Shown here: piece by piece, positions 1 to 6,666 of the stretch
Layout of the letters: each line of letters opens with the position of its first letter
How positions within the stretch are numbered: the stretch's first letter is position 1
Assembly (NCBI GenBank): GCA_030149965.1
Contig: JASLHB010000117.1
Coordinates: forward strand, 1 to 19,245
Length of the DNA stretch: 19,245 nt
From: Wohlfahrtiimonas sp.
GTDB taxonomy: Bacteria > Pseudomonadota > Gammaproteobacteria > Cardiobacteriales > Wohlfahrtiimonadaceae
Reading direction: 5' to 3'
Position numbers and translations under genes: made by a program
Notes under the pieces: model-generated
Told to the model about the DNA's origin: nothing
The model's database searches: none
Seen by the model: the letters and a program-made list of their open reading frames with translations, nothing else

Positions 1-336
1 AATATCCCTGCAGCAATTCGTGAATCAAAAACAGTATTGAGCCAACAAACATTCATTGATGAATGCGTGAAATATGTTCCATCATTATCCAACATGACTG
101 TAAAGCCAGCAACACGTGGTATTCGTGCTCAAGCGATGAATCGCGATGGCAGTTTGGTGGATGATTTTGTGATCCGTAAAGAAGGCAATATCACACACAT
201 TCGTAATGCGCCATCACCAGGTGCCACATCATCTATGGCAATTGCGGAATATATTGTGAGAGAAGTGATGCAAACAGTTGAAGTTGCATCAGTTGCTACT
301 GAATCAGTAGTTGAAATGGTCGTGCAGGGCAGCTAA
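1..336 (+). CDS. lhgO: L-2-hydroxyglutarate oxidase LhgO, C-terminal part (5' end outside window)
   Basis: The reading frame is open from base 1, so only about the last 111 codons are present and the true start lies upstream; the in-frame TTG at 37 is not a credible start. The stretch GIRAQAM-RDGSLVDDF followed by NAPSPGATSSMAIAEYIV matches the C-terminal end of the FAD-dependent L-2-hydroxyglutarate oxidase family as I remember it from E. coli LhgO (GIRAQ, DDF, NAPSPAATS, then an amphipathic helix). The family oxidises L-2-hydroxyglutarate to 2-oxoglutarate and passes electrons to the quinone pool. That is exactly the product of GlaH, encoded about 4.6 kb away on the other strand, so the context supports the call. 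The gene converges on gabD and ends in its own terminator. The FAD-binding N-terminus cannot be seen; another member of the DAO oxidoreductase superfamily is the alternative. Confidence 0.85.
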   Translation, partial: NIPAAIRESKTVLSQQTFIDECVKYVPSLSNMTVKPATRGIRAQAMNRDGSLVDDFVIRKEGNITHIRNAPSPGATSSMAIAEYIVREVMQTVEVASVATESVVEMVVQGS

Positions 337-361
337 ATACAGAGTTGTTATTGCTTAACAC

Positions 362-402
362 AAAATAGGTATGAAGGTTTTTATTTCATGCCTATTTTTT
401 TG
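362..402 (+). terminator. Rho-independent terminator of lhgO
   Basis: A 12-bp stem (364-375 with 385-396, one G-U pair) is followed by a run of T ending at 401. It lies 28 bases after the lhgO stop codon and is oriented to end the plus-strand transcript. Confidence 0.85.
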
Positions 403-426
403 TCTTACTTTTAATAAATTTAGAAT

Positions 427-458
427 AAAAAAAATCTGATAAGCAAGCTTATCAGATT
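427..458 (-). terminator. Rho-independent terminator of the permease-gabT-gabD operon
   Basis: A perfect 11-bp stem (433-443 with 448-458) has a four-base loop. On the minus strand it is followed by a run of eight U. It lies 24 bases beyond the gabD stop codon. With the lhgO terminator at 362-402 it separates two convergent transcripts. Confidence 0.9.
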
Positions 459-482
459 CAAGTCGGGGAAAAGAGTTTATTA

Positions 483-1871
483 TTATAAATTGCCGATAGA
501 TAGATATTTTGTTTCTAAGTAAGGTTCGATGCCTTCAATACCACCTTCGCGACCTAAACCACTTTCTTTGAAACCACCGAAAGGTGCTTGTGCCGTTGTT
601 GGTAAGCCATCATTCCAACCGATGATGCCAAAGTTAAGATTATCTTGTAGATAGATCCCACGTTTATAATCATTTGTGAAATAATAAGCTGCCAATCCAA
701 AAGGTGTGCCATTTGCAATTTCTAGTGCTGTATCTAAATCATCGAAAGCAATGATTGGTGCAACAGGGCCAAATGTTTCTTCAGACATAATCATCATGTC
801 TAATGTGACATCGCCTAATACAGTTGGAGAAACAAAATATGTTTTCTTTTCTGTATCTTCAAACGAAGTACCACCAACCAAAACAGAAGCGCCTTTAGCT
901 TTAGCATCTTCGATTTGCTCTACAACTTTATCGAATCCTTTTTTATTGATTAAAGGACCAACATCCGTTGTAGGATCCATGCCATTGCCCAATTTCAATG
1001 CTTTAGCTGCTGCTGTGAATTTCTCTGTAAACTCGGCTAAAACATTCTTGTGCACGATGAAACGGTTTGCACAAATACATGTTTGACCTGCATTACGGAA
1101 TTTAGAAGCAATTGCTTGTGTGATCACAAAATCCATATCAGCATCTTCACAGATGATGAATGGTGCATGTCCACCCAATTCCATTGACATATGTTTAACG
1201 GTATTTGCACCTTCACTGATTAAACGCTTTCCAACTGGCGTTGAACCTGTGAATGTGATCTTACGTACATAATTGCTAGATGTGAAAACTGGGCCAACTT
1301 CTGAACCAACACCCACAACACATTGAATCACATCTTTTGGAATGCCCGCTTCATGTGCCAATTCAACTAACTTGATCATAGTTAATGGTGTATCTTCGGC
1401 AGGTTTTACGATAAATGTACAACCAGCTGCCAAAGCAGGTCCAGCTTTACGTGTCATCATGGCAGCAGGGAAGTTCCATGGTGTAATCGCAGCTACTAAA
1501 CCAATACCTTGGCGCGTTACTAGAATGCGCTTGTTATTAGTGTTTGCAGGTACAGTACGACCATAAATGCGTTTTGCTTCTTCTGCATACCAAGTTAGGT
1601 AGCTTACAGCATTTAAAACTTCGCCCACTGATTCACGTAATGGCTTACCATTTTCTTCTGTCATGATCTTAGCCACAACATCTTTTTGCTCAACGATGAG
1701 ATCAGCCCAGCGATCAATCAATGCTGCACGCTCATATACAGAAGTATTGCGCCATGTTCTGAATGCATTGTGGCCAGCTTTAAGCTTAGCTTCAATCATT
1801 TCTGTTGAGTCCATTGGCAATGTCGCCAATAGTTCCCCTGTAGCGGGGTTATATACGTTTAATTCACTCAT
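483..1871 (-). CDS. gabD: Succinate / glutarate semialdehyde dehydrogenase (GabD/DavD type)
   Basis: This 462-residue protein is a full-length aldehyde dehydrogenase of the GabD subfamily. It oxidises succinate semialdehyde to succinate, or glutarate semialdehyde to glutarate, with NAD(P)+. Visible motifs are PWNFP (131-135, with the oxyanion Asn133), the KPAEDTP cofactor loop (156-162), FTGST (207-211), ELGG with the general base Glu231, GQTC with the nucleophile Cys265, and EETFGP (364-369). The C-terminus carries the PFGGFKESGLGREGG signature. The start is supported by AAAGGA nine bases upstream. It follows gabT by 19 bases in the same operon and is probably translated from the same mRNA. 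The neighbouring glaH makes the C5 role (5-aminovalerate route, DavD) at least as likely as the C4 GABA role; sequence alone does not separate the two. Confidence 0.93.
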   Translation of the reverse strand: MSELNVYNPATGELLATLPMDSTEMIEAKLKAGHNAFRTWRNTSVYERAALIDRWADLIVEQKDVVAKIMTEENGKPLRESVGEVLNAVSYLTWYAEEAKRIYGRTVPANTNNKRILVTRQGIGLVAAITPWNFPAAMMTRKAGPALAAGCTFIVKPAEDTPLTMIKLVELAHEAGIPKDVIQCVVGVGSEVGPVFTSSNYVRKITFTGSTPVGKRLISEGANTVKHMSMELGGHAPFIICEDADMDFVITQAIASKFRNAGQTCICANRFIVHKNVLAEFTEKFTAAAKALKLGNGMDPTTDVGPLINKKGFDKVVEQIEDAKAKGASVLVGGTSFEDTEKKTYFVSPTVLGDVTLDMMIMSEETFGPVAPIIAFDDLDTALEIANGTPFGLAAYYFTNDYKRGIYLQDNLNFGIIGWNDGLPTTAQAPFGGFKESGLGREGGIEGIEPYLETKYLSIGNL

Positions 1872-1890
1872 TTCTGGGAATCCTTTGGCA

Positions 1891-3192
1891 TTATTTAGCA
1901 GCTGCTAATGCTCTGTCCAAAATTGATAAACCTTTAGCTAATTCTTCATCAGTGATTGTTAAAGGTGATAGGAAACGAACAACGTTGCTGTTGATACCTG
2001 CTGAGATTAACAATAAGCCGTTTTCGTTTGCAAATTTAGTGATTGCAGATGTTGTTGCTGCATCTGGTTCACGTGTTGCAGGATCTTTAACAATTTCAGC
2101 TGCAACCATTGCGCCTAAACGACGAATATCACCAATGAAGCTATAAGTTTGTTGTTTATCTTTCAAATAAGCTTCTAATTTAGCACCTAAAATCTCAGCT
2201 TTTTCATTTAAGTTTTCTTCTTCTATCACATCAATAACAGCCAAAGCTGCCGCACATGCTAATGGGCTACCTGAGAATGTACCACCCAGTTCACCAGAAC
2301 TTGGTGCATTAACAATTTCTGCACGGCCGATTACAGCACTTAAAGGAACACCAGCAGCTAATGATTTAGATGTCGTCATCAAATCAGGCACAATGTCAAA
2401 ATGTTCCATTGAGAAGAATTTACCAGTACGTGCAAAACCTGCTTGGATTTCATCTGCAACAAAAACGATGCCGTATTTTTGACAGAAGTTATAAACGTGC
2501 TCAACGAAACGTTTTGGAGGTACAACGAAACCACCTTCACCTTGAATTGGTTCCATTACGATACATGCTGTATTTTCTGGTGATGCAGTTGCTTTAAAGA
2601 ATTCATTGAAACGAGCAATTGTATAATCAATGTATTCATCTTCTGTCATGTGAGCAGGACGTTGATACAAATAAGGATATGGTGCTTGGTAAATATCAGA
2701 AGCAAAAGGACCAAAACCAACTTTATAAGGGTTAACCTTACTTGTCATACTCATTGTTAAGTTCGTACGACCATGGAAAGCGCGGTAGAAAGAAACAACG
2801 CCTGGACGACCAGTATATTTACGTGCAATTTTTACAGCATTTTCAACAGCTTCAGCACCTGTATTAAATAGAATTGCTTTTTTATCGTGATCACCAGCAG
2901 TCACTTCGCATAAACGCTTACACAATTCTAAATAGCTTTCATACATCATTACGTTGAAACCAGGATGTGTGAAGCTTTTAACTTGTTCTGTAATTGCAGC
3001 AACAATTTTTGGATGGCTATGGCCAACGTTCATAACACCAATTGCGCCAGCGAAATCGATAAATTCTTCGCCTTTTTCAGTAGTAATCGTTGCATTTACT
3101 GCTTTAGTTGCAATGTTAAGGTTACCGTTACTAACACCACGAGCAACGTATTTTTGACGCATTTCTTGTAATTGTTCTGTACTGTATGACAT
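1891..3192 (-). CDS. gabT: 4-aminobutyrate / 5-aminovalerate aminotransferase (class III, GabT/DavT type)
   Basis: This 433-residue, full-length class III PLP aminotransferase transfers the amino group of GABA or 5-aminovalerate to 2-oxoglutarate, giving the semialdehyde used by the next gene. Visible features are NTGAEAVENAVKIAR (110-124, phosphate-binding region), RAFHGRT (137-143), EPIQGEGG (214-221), VADEIQAG with PLP-binding Asp247, and TTSKSLAAG with Schiff-base Lys276. The start follows AGAGGA at normal spacing. It sits between the permease (78-base gap containing a hairpin) and gabD (19-base gap) in one minus-strand operon. Substrate preference between C4 and C5 amino acids is inferred from context and is not readable from the motifs. 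Confidence 0.93.
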   Translation of the reverse strand: MSYSTEQLQEMRQKYVARGVSNGNLNIATKAVNATITTEKGEEFIDFAGAIGVMNVGHSHPKIVAAITEQVKSFTHPGFNVMMYESYLELCKRLCEVTAGDHDKKAILFNTGAEAVENAVKIARKYTGRPGVVSFYRAFHGRTNLTMSMTSKVNPYKVGFGPFASDIYQAPYPYLYQRPAHMTEDEYIDYTIARFNEFFKATASPENTACIVMEPIQGEGGFVVPPKRFVEHVYNFCQKYGIVFVADEIQAGFARTGKFFSMEHFDIVPDLMTTSKSLAAGVPLSAVIGRAEIVNAPSSGELGGTFSGSPLACAAALAVIDVIEEENLNEKAEILGAKLEAYLKDKQQTYSFIGDIRRLGAMVAAEIVKDPATREPDAATTSAITKFANENGLLLISAGINSNVVRFLSPLTITDEELAKGLSILDRALAAAK

Positions 3193-3231
3193 TTTAGATT
3201 TCCTCTTTGATAACTATTATTTTAACTAACT

Positions 3232-3257
3232 GGGATAAGTAGATTCGCTACTTACCC
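3232..3257 (-). repeat. Intercistronic hairpin between permease and gabT
   Basis: An inverted repeat of ten base pairs with one bulged A (232-242 with 248-257 of the 3000s) and a five-base loop lies in the 78-base gap between the permease stop and the gabT start. On the minus strand no U-run follows it, so it is not a standard terminator. It could stabilise or process the mRNA and so set different permease and enzyme levels; that is inference. Confidence 0.55.
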
Positions 3258-3270
3258 CTTTATGATTGGA

Positions 3271-4647
3271 TTATTCTGCGTCTAATCTTACAGAATTAAA
3301 GTTGACAGTTGGTGCTGTATTTTTGTGCATGAATAAGAAGTATGCACCGATAATATACCAACCAAATACTAAACTCCATTCGATAGGGAAGCTTAATTCA
3401 GCAGGCATACCAGGCAAGTACAATGATAAGAAGCCAATGCTGAATAATACTGCTAACCAACCAATAGTTTTTGGCCATTTCACAGCATATGGACGTTCTA
3501 AATCAGGCTCGATTTTGCGTAGTTGTAAGAATGCTAATGTTACGATTAAGTATCCTAATACAACACCAATACTACCTGCGTTTACTAACCATACTAATGC
3601 TTGACGACCCAATAACGGTGCTAAGAATGCCAATGCCGTTAAGAAGATAATTGCATTTGCTGGTGTGTCATATTTTGGATGTAACTTTGCAAACCATGCT
3701 GGTAACATTCCACGAAGTGCCATAGCATACATAATACGGCTACCGCCAATTACGAAGGCATTCCAGCTTGTTACGATACCTGCGATGCCACCGATTACTA
3801 ATACTTGACCTAACAACTTACTATCAAATAAGTTAGTCATTGCATCTGCTGTTGCTAATTTTGATGATTGTAATGCTTCATGAGGCAAGCCAATTGATAC
3901 ACCATAAATGATTAATACATAGAAAATTAATGCAGATAAGATCGAGATAACAAGCATTTTACCAATAGATTTTGTTGCTTTAATTTCAGATGCGATTTGT
4001 GGAATAACATCAAAACCAACGAACATGAAAGGTACCATGATTAATACTTTCATCATGCCATCCATTCCGCCATTAAAATAAGGTTTCAAGTTTTCAGAAT
4101 CACCGTAATAACCAGCACCAAAGATTAATAAAACACCAACTGCTACGATTGCAATAGTGAATACTGTTTGGAAAATCGTTGCTGAACGAATACCGCGGTA
4201 GTTTAATGCGCCTAAGAACAATGCGCCAACTGAACCAATTAATGCCCATGTTAAATAAATTTCAGAGCCAGCGATGTTCCATAATCTTACCTTATGTTCT
4301 AGTGGTGCAACGTAGTCAATTACTGTTGGCAATGCCACTGCTTCAAATGCGATAACCGACATATAACCAAACAATACAGACCAACCTGCTAAAAAGGATA
4401 AGGACTTTTTGTTATAAGCACGTTGTACGAATGCAACGCCACCGCCTGTTTCAGGAATAGCTGTTGCTAATTCAGCATAAGTTAAACCGATGAAGATGAT
4501 GAGCAAACCACCACCTGCGAAAGCAATTGTTGCTCCCATAAATCCGGCAGTTGCAACCCAATCGCCTGATAAAATAACCCAGCCCCAGCCGAGCATAGCG
4601 CCCATAGCTAAGAATAATACATCCATGGATGATATCTTTTTATTCAT
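3271..4647 (-). CDS. APC-superfamily amino acid permease, probable GABA / 5-aminovalerate importer
   Basis: This is a hydrophobic protein of 458 residues with about twelve predicted membrane segments and the amino acid-polyamine-organocation family layout: an N-terminal glycine-rich segment (GAMLGWGWVILSG), YAELATAIPETGGG after the second helix, and a tail ending in a further pair of helices. I place the start at 4647 because AGGAGG lies six bases before this ATG; the in-frame ATG at 4686 has no ribosome binding site and would add 13 polar residues. It is the first gene of the operon with gabT and gabD, so its substrate is most likely a substrate of GabT. It does not look like a close copy of E. 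coli GabP, so I give no gene symbol. Glutamate, lysine or a polyamine remain possible substrates. Confidence 0.85.
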   Translation of the reverse strand: MNKKISSMDVLFLAMGAMLGWGWVILSGDWVATAGFMGATIAFAGGGLLIIFIGLTYAELATAIPETGGGVAFVQRAYNKKSLSFLAGWSVLFGYMSVIAFEAVALPTVIDYVAPLEHKVRLWNIAGSEIYLTWALIGSVGALFLGALNYRGIRSATIFQTVFTIAIVAVGVLLIFGAGYYGDSENLKPYFNGGMDGMMKVLIMVPFMFVGFDVIPQIASEIKATKSIGKMLVISILSALIFYVLIIYGVSIGLPHEALQSSKLATADAMTNLFDSKLLGQVLVIGGIAGIVTSWNAFVIGGSRIMYAMALRGMLPAWFAKLHPKYDTPANAIIFLTALAFLAPLLGRQALVWLVNAGSIGVVLGYLIVTLAFLQLRKIEPDLERPYAVKWPKTIGWLAVLFSIGFLSLYLPGMPAELSFPIEWSLVFGWYIIGAYFLFMHKNTAPTVNFNSVRLDAE

Positions 4648-4760
4648 AATTCCTCCTATACGTTTGTAGTCAATGGAATTAGCCATTAGGTTGCTACAAA
4701 GTGTGTGATTAGGTTTTTAGTTTTATATGAAGCTTAATCTAACTCAAATTCTATACCTGG

Positions 4761-4778
4761 CATGTTGCATGCAACATG
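4761..4778. promoter_or_regulatory. Perfect 18-bp palindrome, probable repressor operator
   Basis: CATGTTGCATGCAACATG is identical to its own reverse complement over 18 bases. It begins ten bases downstream of the -10 box of the permease operon promoter, so it would cover roughly +4 to +21 of the transcript, where a bound repressor could block the polymerase. No regulator gene is in the window. Size and symmetry would suit a dimeric repressor, for example of the GntR type, but the family is not identified. Confidence 0.65.
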
Positions 4779-4788
4779 AACATTTATA

Positions 4789-4816
4789 TTTATACACGAC
4801 TAAAATGAATTTGCAA
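4789..4816 (-). promoter_or_regulatory. Probable sigma-70 promoter of the permease-gabT-gabD operon
   Basis: Reading the minus strand, TTGCAA (811-816 of the 4000s) and TATAAA (789-794) are 16 bases apart. A second TATAAA follows at 783-788. The predicted start near 4782 gives a leader of about 135 bases before the permease ATG at 4647, and the palindromic operator lies at the start of that leader. Confidence 0.55.
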
Positions 4817-4933
4817 CAAATGAGCTACATATATTTTGCAAAGAATATGAATCTGAGAATGGAGGTTTTTTGTATTCAGCTGATCTTGAATAAGAATTTA
4901 AAGGATTAGGTAATATATTTAATGCTAAATAGC

Positions 4934-4959
4934 ATAAAAGGAGCGTTAGCTCCTTTTAT
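4934..4959 (-). terminator. Terminator after glaH
   Basis: A perfect 11-bp stem with a four-base loop (934-944 with 949-959 of the 4000s) has A/U-rich ends, so the 3' arm itself supplies UUUUAU on either strand. It lies 32 bases beyond the glaH stop and separates glaH from the permease operon. The U-tract continues poorly past the stem, so termination may be partial. Confidence 0.65.
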
Positions 4960-4990
4960 TGATGTCAAAAGATGAAATTATTTTGAGAAT

Positions 4991-5908
4991 TTATTCACAA
5001 AAACGACCACGTTGGCGAAGCAATTCACGATTCAATTCAGGATGTTTAACAAATGCAGCACGACCATGTAGCCAGAACTCATTATTCAATACAACTAAAC
5101 TACCAACTGGCAATGCTAATTCTACAACGCTCTTATCATTTTCCATTGAGCGAGATAATGCTTTGAGGAATTGTGCTTCTTCAATTGATTCAGGGTAAGC
5201 AAATTGGTCAATAAAGCAGATACAAGGGCGATTGTTTTTTAAGAAAAATAGTTTGCGATGAACGATTTCTTGAACATTTTTACTTGGAGGCGCAATGTAT
5301 TGATATTTATGTTGTCCCAATGGATTATTAACAAATTGATCCAATTCAGCCCAATCATCCAAGTGTAGCAAACGGCTTTCACCACCTTTTGCATTTTCTT
5401 CAACCATTTTCATCATCAGCAACCAATCAGTTGCTTCGCTGACGAATGTGCCATCTGTGTGCATTGTGAACAAACGGTAAGCTTGTCTTAAATAAGAGTC
5501 ACTTGTATCAGTATCTTTCACAACAAAGCGAGCATAGTATTTGCCAGTCATTGAGTCAAAGTTAGAAATACCCACTAAATGTGCGATTGCTGTAGAGAAG
5601 ATTACGAATTCATTTGTATCTTTAGAAACACCTTCTAAACCAATTGTAAAGCCGCCAGTTTCACGATCATTCACAATATCACGTAGAATTTCACCTAAAT
5701 TATGCCCTGCAATTTCTGCTAAGTGAGCAGCAATCACTTGGCGCTCATAAGGCGTATATTCTAGATGTTGTACATTAATGCTTTCTTCGCGCATTTTTTC
5801 TAAGAATTTTGAAATCACATTGTTAGACAATGTAATGTTATGAATACGTTTTGTTTGCGGGTTTAAAGCAATCGTAAAATTATCATTTTGTTGAATAAAT
5901 TTAGACAT
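4991..5908 (-). CDS. glaH: Glutarate 2-hydroxylase GlaH (CsiD family)
   Basis: This 305-residue non-haem Fe(II)/2-oxoglutarate dioxygenase converts glutarate, 2-oxoglutarate and O2 to L-2-hydroxyglutarate, succinate and CO2. The protein aligns over its whole length with my recollection of E. coli GlaH: SNFDSMTGKYYARFVVK, SDSYLRQ, LLHLDDW, PPSKNV, FIDQF and NREL-RQRG are all present. The iron triad is HTD (His150, Asp152) and LHGR (His281); Arg298 and Arg300 near the C-terminus correspond to the co-substrate and substrate arginines. I start at the ATG at 5908 because GGAGG lies five bases before it; the in-frame TTG at 5920 overlaps that ribosome binding site. It stands alone between two hairpin terminators, unlike E. 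coli where it leads an operon with lhgO, gabD, gabT and gabP. Confidence 0.93.
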   Translation of the reverse strand: MSKFIQQNDNFTIALNPQTKRIHNITLSNNVISKFLEKMREESINVQHLEYTPYERQVIAAHLAEIAGHNLGEILRDIVNDRETGGFTIGLEGVSKDTNEFVIFSTAIAHLVGISNFDSMTGKYYARFVVKDTDTSDSYLRQAYRLFTMHTDGTFVSEATDWLLMMKMVEENAKGGESRLLHLDDWAELDQFVNNPLGQHKYQYIAPPSKNVQEIVHRKLFFLKNNRPCICFIDQFAYPESIEEAQFLKALSRSMENDKSVVELALPVGSLVVLNNEFWLHGRAAFVKHPELNRELLRQRGRFCE

Positions 5909-5956
5909 ATTGTCCTCCAAAGTGGTTATTTTTTAGTATTTGTGTAGCAATTTTGC

Positions 5957-6012
5957 AAAAAAAAACCAGCAATACAATCGCGTACTTTAATAAAGTGGCA
6001 ATGTATTACTGG
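5957..6012 (-). terminator. Imperfect hairpin with nine-U tract just upstream of glaH
   Basis: The outer arms 966-976 (5000s) and 6002-6012 pair with one mismatch, and an inner 5-bp hairpin lies at 5984-5996. On the minus strand it is followed directly by nine U (5965-5957). It could end the DUF3870 transcript, but it is about 170 bases beyond that stop codon and its U-tract ends only 48 bases before the glaH ATG. This leaves little room for a glaH promoter after it, so it may instead be an attenuator in the glaH leader. Confidence 0.6.
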
Positions 6013-6146
6013 CTTTACCATTCTCTATCGTCATCATTTAGGATGATCTCAAATGGCTTTGCAGTATGTTCGTTCTAACTTTAATAAGAAAGGGGAGCAA
6101 TCGGGTAAGGTGATTGAAGGCTTTCTCTAAAAATCAAGTTAACTAG

Positions 6147-6164
6147 AATGTAGCATGCAACTAA
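6147..6164. promoter_or_regulatory. Degenerate copy of the 4761 palindrome upstream of glaH
   Basis: AATGTAGCATGCAACTAA matches the perfect palindrome at 4761-4778 in 13 of 18 positions, with the block GCATGCAAC identical. It lies between the DUF3870 gene and glaH, about 240 bases upstream of the glaH start. This suggests that the regulator of the permease operon also acts here. The symmetry is partly lost, so it may be a weaker site or a chance match. Confidence 0.4.
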
Positions 6165-6183
6165 ATTAATGTCTAATCTTTTT

Positions 6184-6504
6184 TTATAGTTTATGAGAAG
6201 AATGATATTGGTGTTCTAAATCTTTCAGCGCCGCGATTAAAGCGCTGGTTGCTTTGCCTTTATAGCAATTTTGAATGTGCTGAATTAATGGTTCAATACC
6301 ATCGTTTAAACTATAGCCACGCAATAATTCACGAATGAAATTTTTGCCTAAATCTGTAATCAAAGTGCAGTCTGCTGCTAAAATTACGCCATATTTTGCT
6401 TCAATTTCAGCGGTAATCGTCATGGATTCAAACATATGTTTAGCTGCCATTCCTTGTGGTAATCGAGCATAACCTGCAACAAACAGGGTTTTTGCACTTC
6501 TCAT
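6184..6504 (-). CDS. DUF3870 family protein, function unknown
   Basis: This is a small soluble protein of 106 residues without signal peptide or membrane segment. The order AGYARLP (10-16), AAKHMFE (20-26), a GVILAADCTLIT segment, FIRELLRGYSLNDGIEPLI, and a closing YKGKATSALIAALKDLEHQY helix matches what I recall of the DUF3870 family, whose members are about this size and are often beside catabolic genes. The start follows AAGGAG nine bases upstream. It precedes glaH on the same strand by 275 bases, with a hairpin and U-tract between them, so co-transcription is uncertain. No catalytic residues are assignable. The family call rests on memory of the profile; the function is unknown. Confidence 0.7.
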   Translation of the reverse strand: MRSAKTLFVAGYARLPQGMAAKHMFESMTITAEIEAKYGVILAADCTLITDLGKNFIRELLRGYSLNDGIEPLIQHIQNCYKGKATSALIAALKDLEHQYHSSHKL

Positions 6505-6619
6505 TGAAACCTTCTCCTTATGAAAGTCATCATCATTATTGTGATTGTCTTATCAAACGGGATTCACCCACAATTGTCAATTGGGTAGCAAAGAATATTT
6601 ATTAGTCATCATAAATAGT

Positions 6620-6651
6620 AAAAAGCCTGAATCATTGATTCAGGCTTTTTT
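6620..6651 (-). terminator. Strong terminator after the DUF4132 gene (bidirectional)
   Basis: A perfect 13-bp stem (620-632 with 638-650 of the 6000s) with a five-base loop has A-runs on the left and T-runs on the right. It could therefore work on either strand. It lies 16 bases after the stop codon of the DUF4132 gene. Confidence 0.9.
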
Positions 6652-6666
6652 GTCTCAGCAATTTAA

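Noticed and set aside
706..1086. Open frame on the plus strand inside gabD
   Set aside because: It lies wholly antisense to a well-supported gene, has no ribosome binding site and no recognisable domain; the same holds for the plus-strand frames inside gabT, the permease and the DUF4132 gene.
4648..4686. Upstream ATG for the permease
   Set aside because: It has no ribosome binding site, while AGGAGG stands directly before the ATG at 4647.
4727..4909. Plus-strand 60-codon frame in the gap between glaH and the permease
   Set aside because: It overlaps the promoter and palindrome of the permease operon, lacks a ribosome binding site and has no recognisable composition of a small protein.
5990..6183. 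glaH leader considered as a lysine or glutamine riboswitch
   Set aside because: The conserved core bases of those aptamers as I know them are not present.
6541..6600. Short inverted repeats (CAATTG twice) upstream of the DUF3870 gene, considered as an operator
   Set aside because: The symmetric stretch is only about five to six bases, which is common in AT-rich intergenic DNA.
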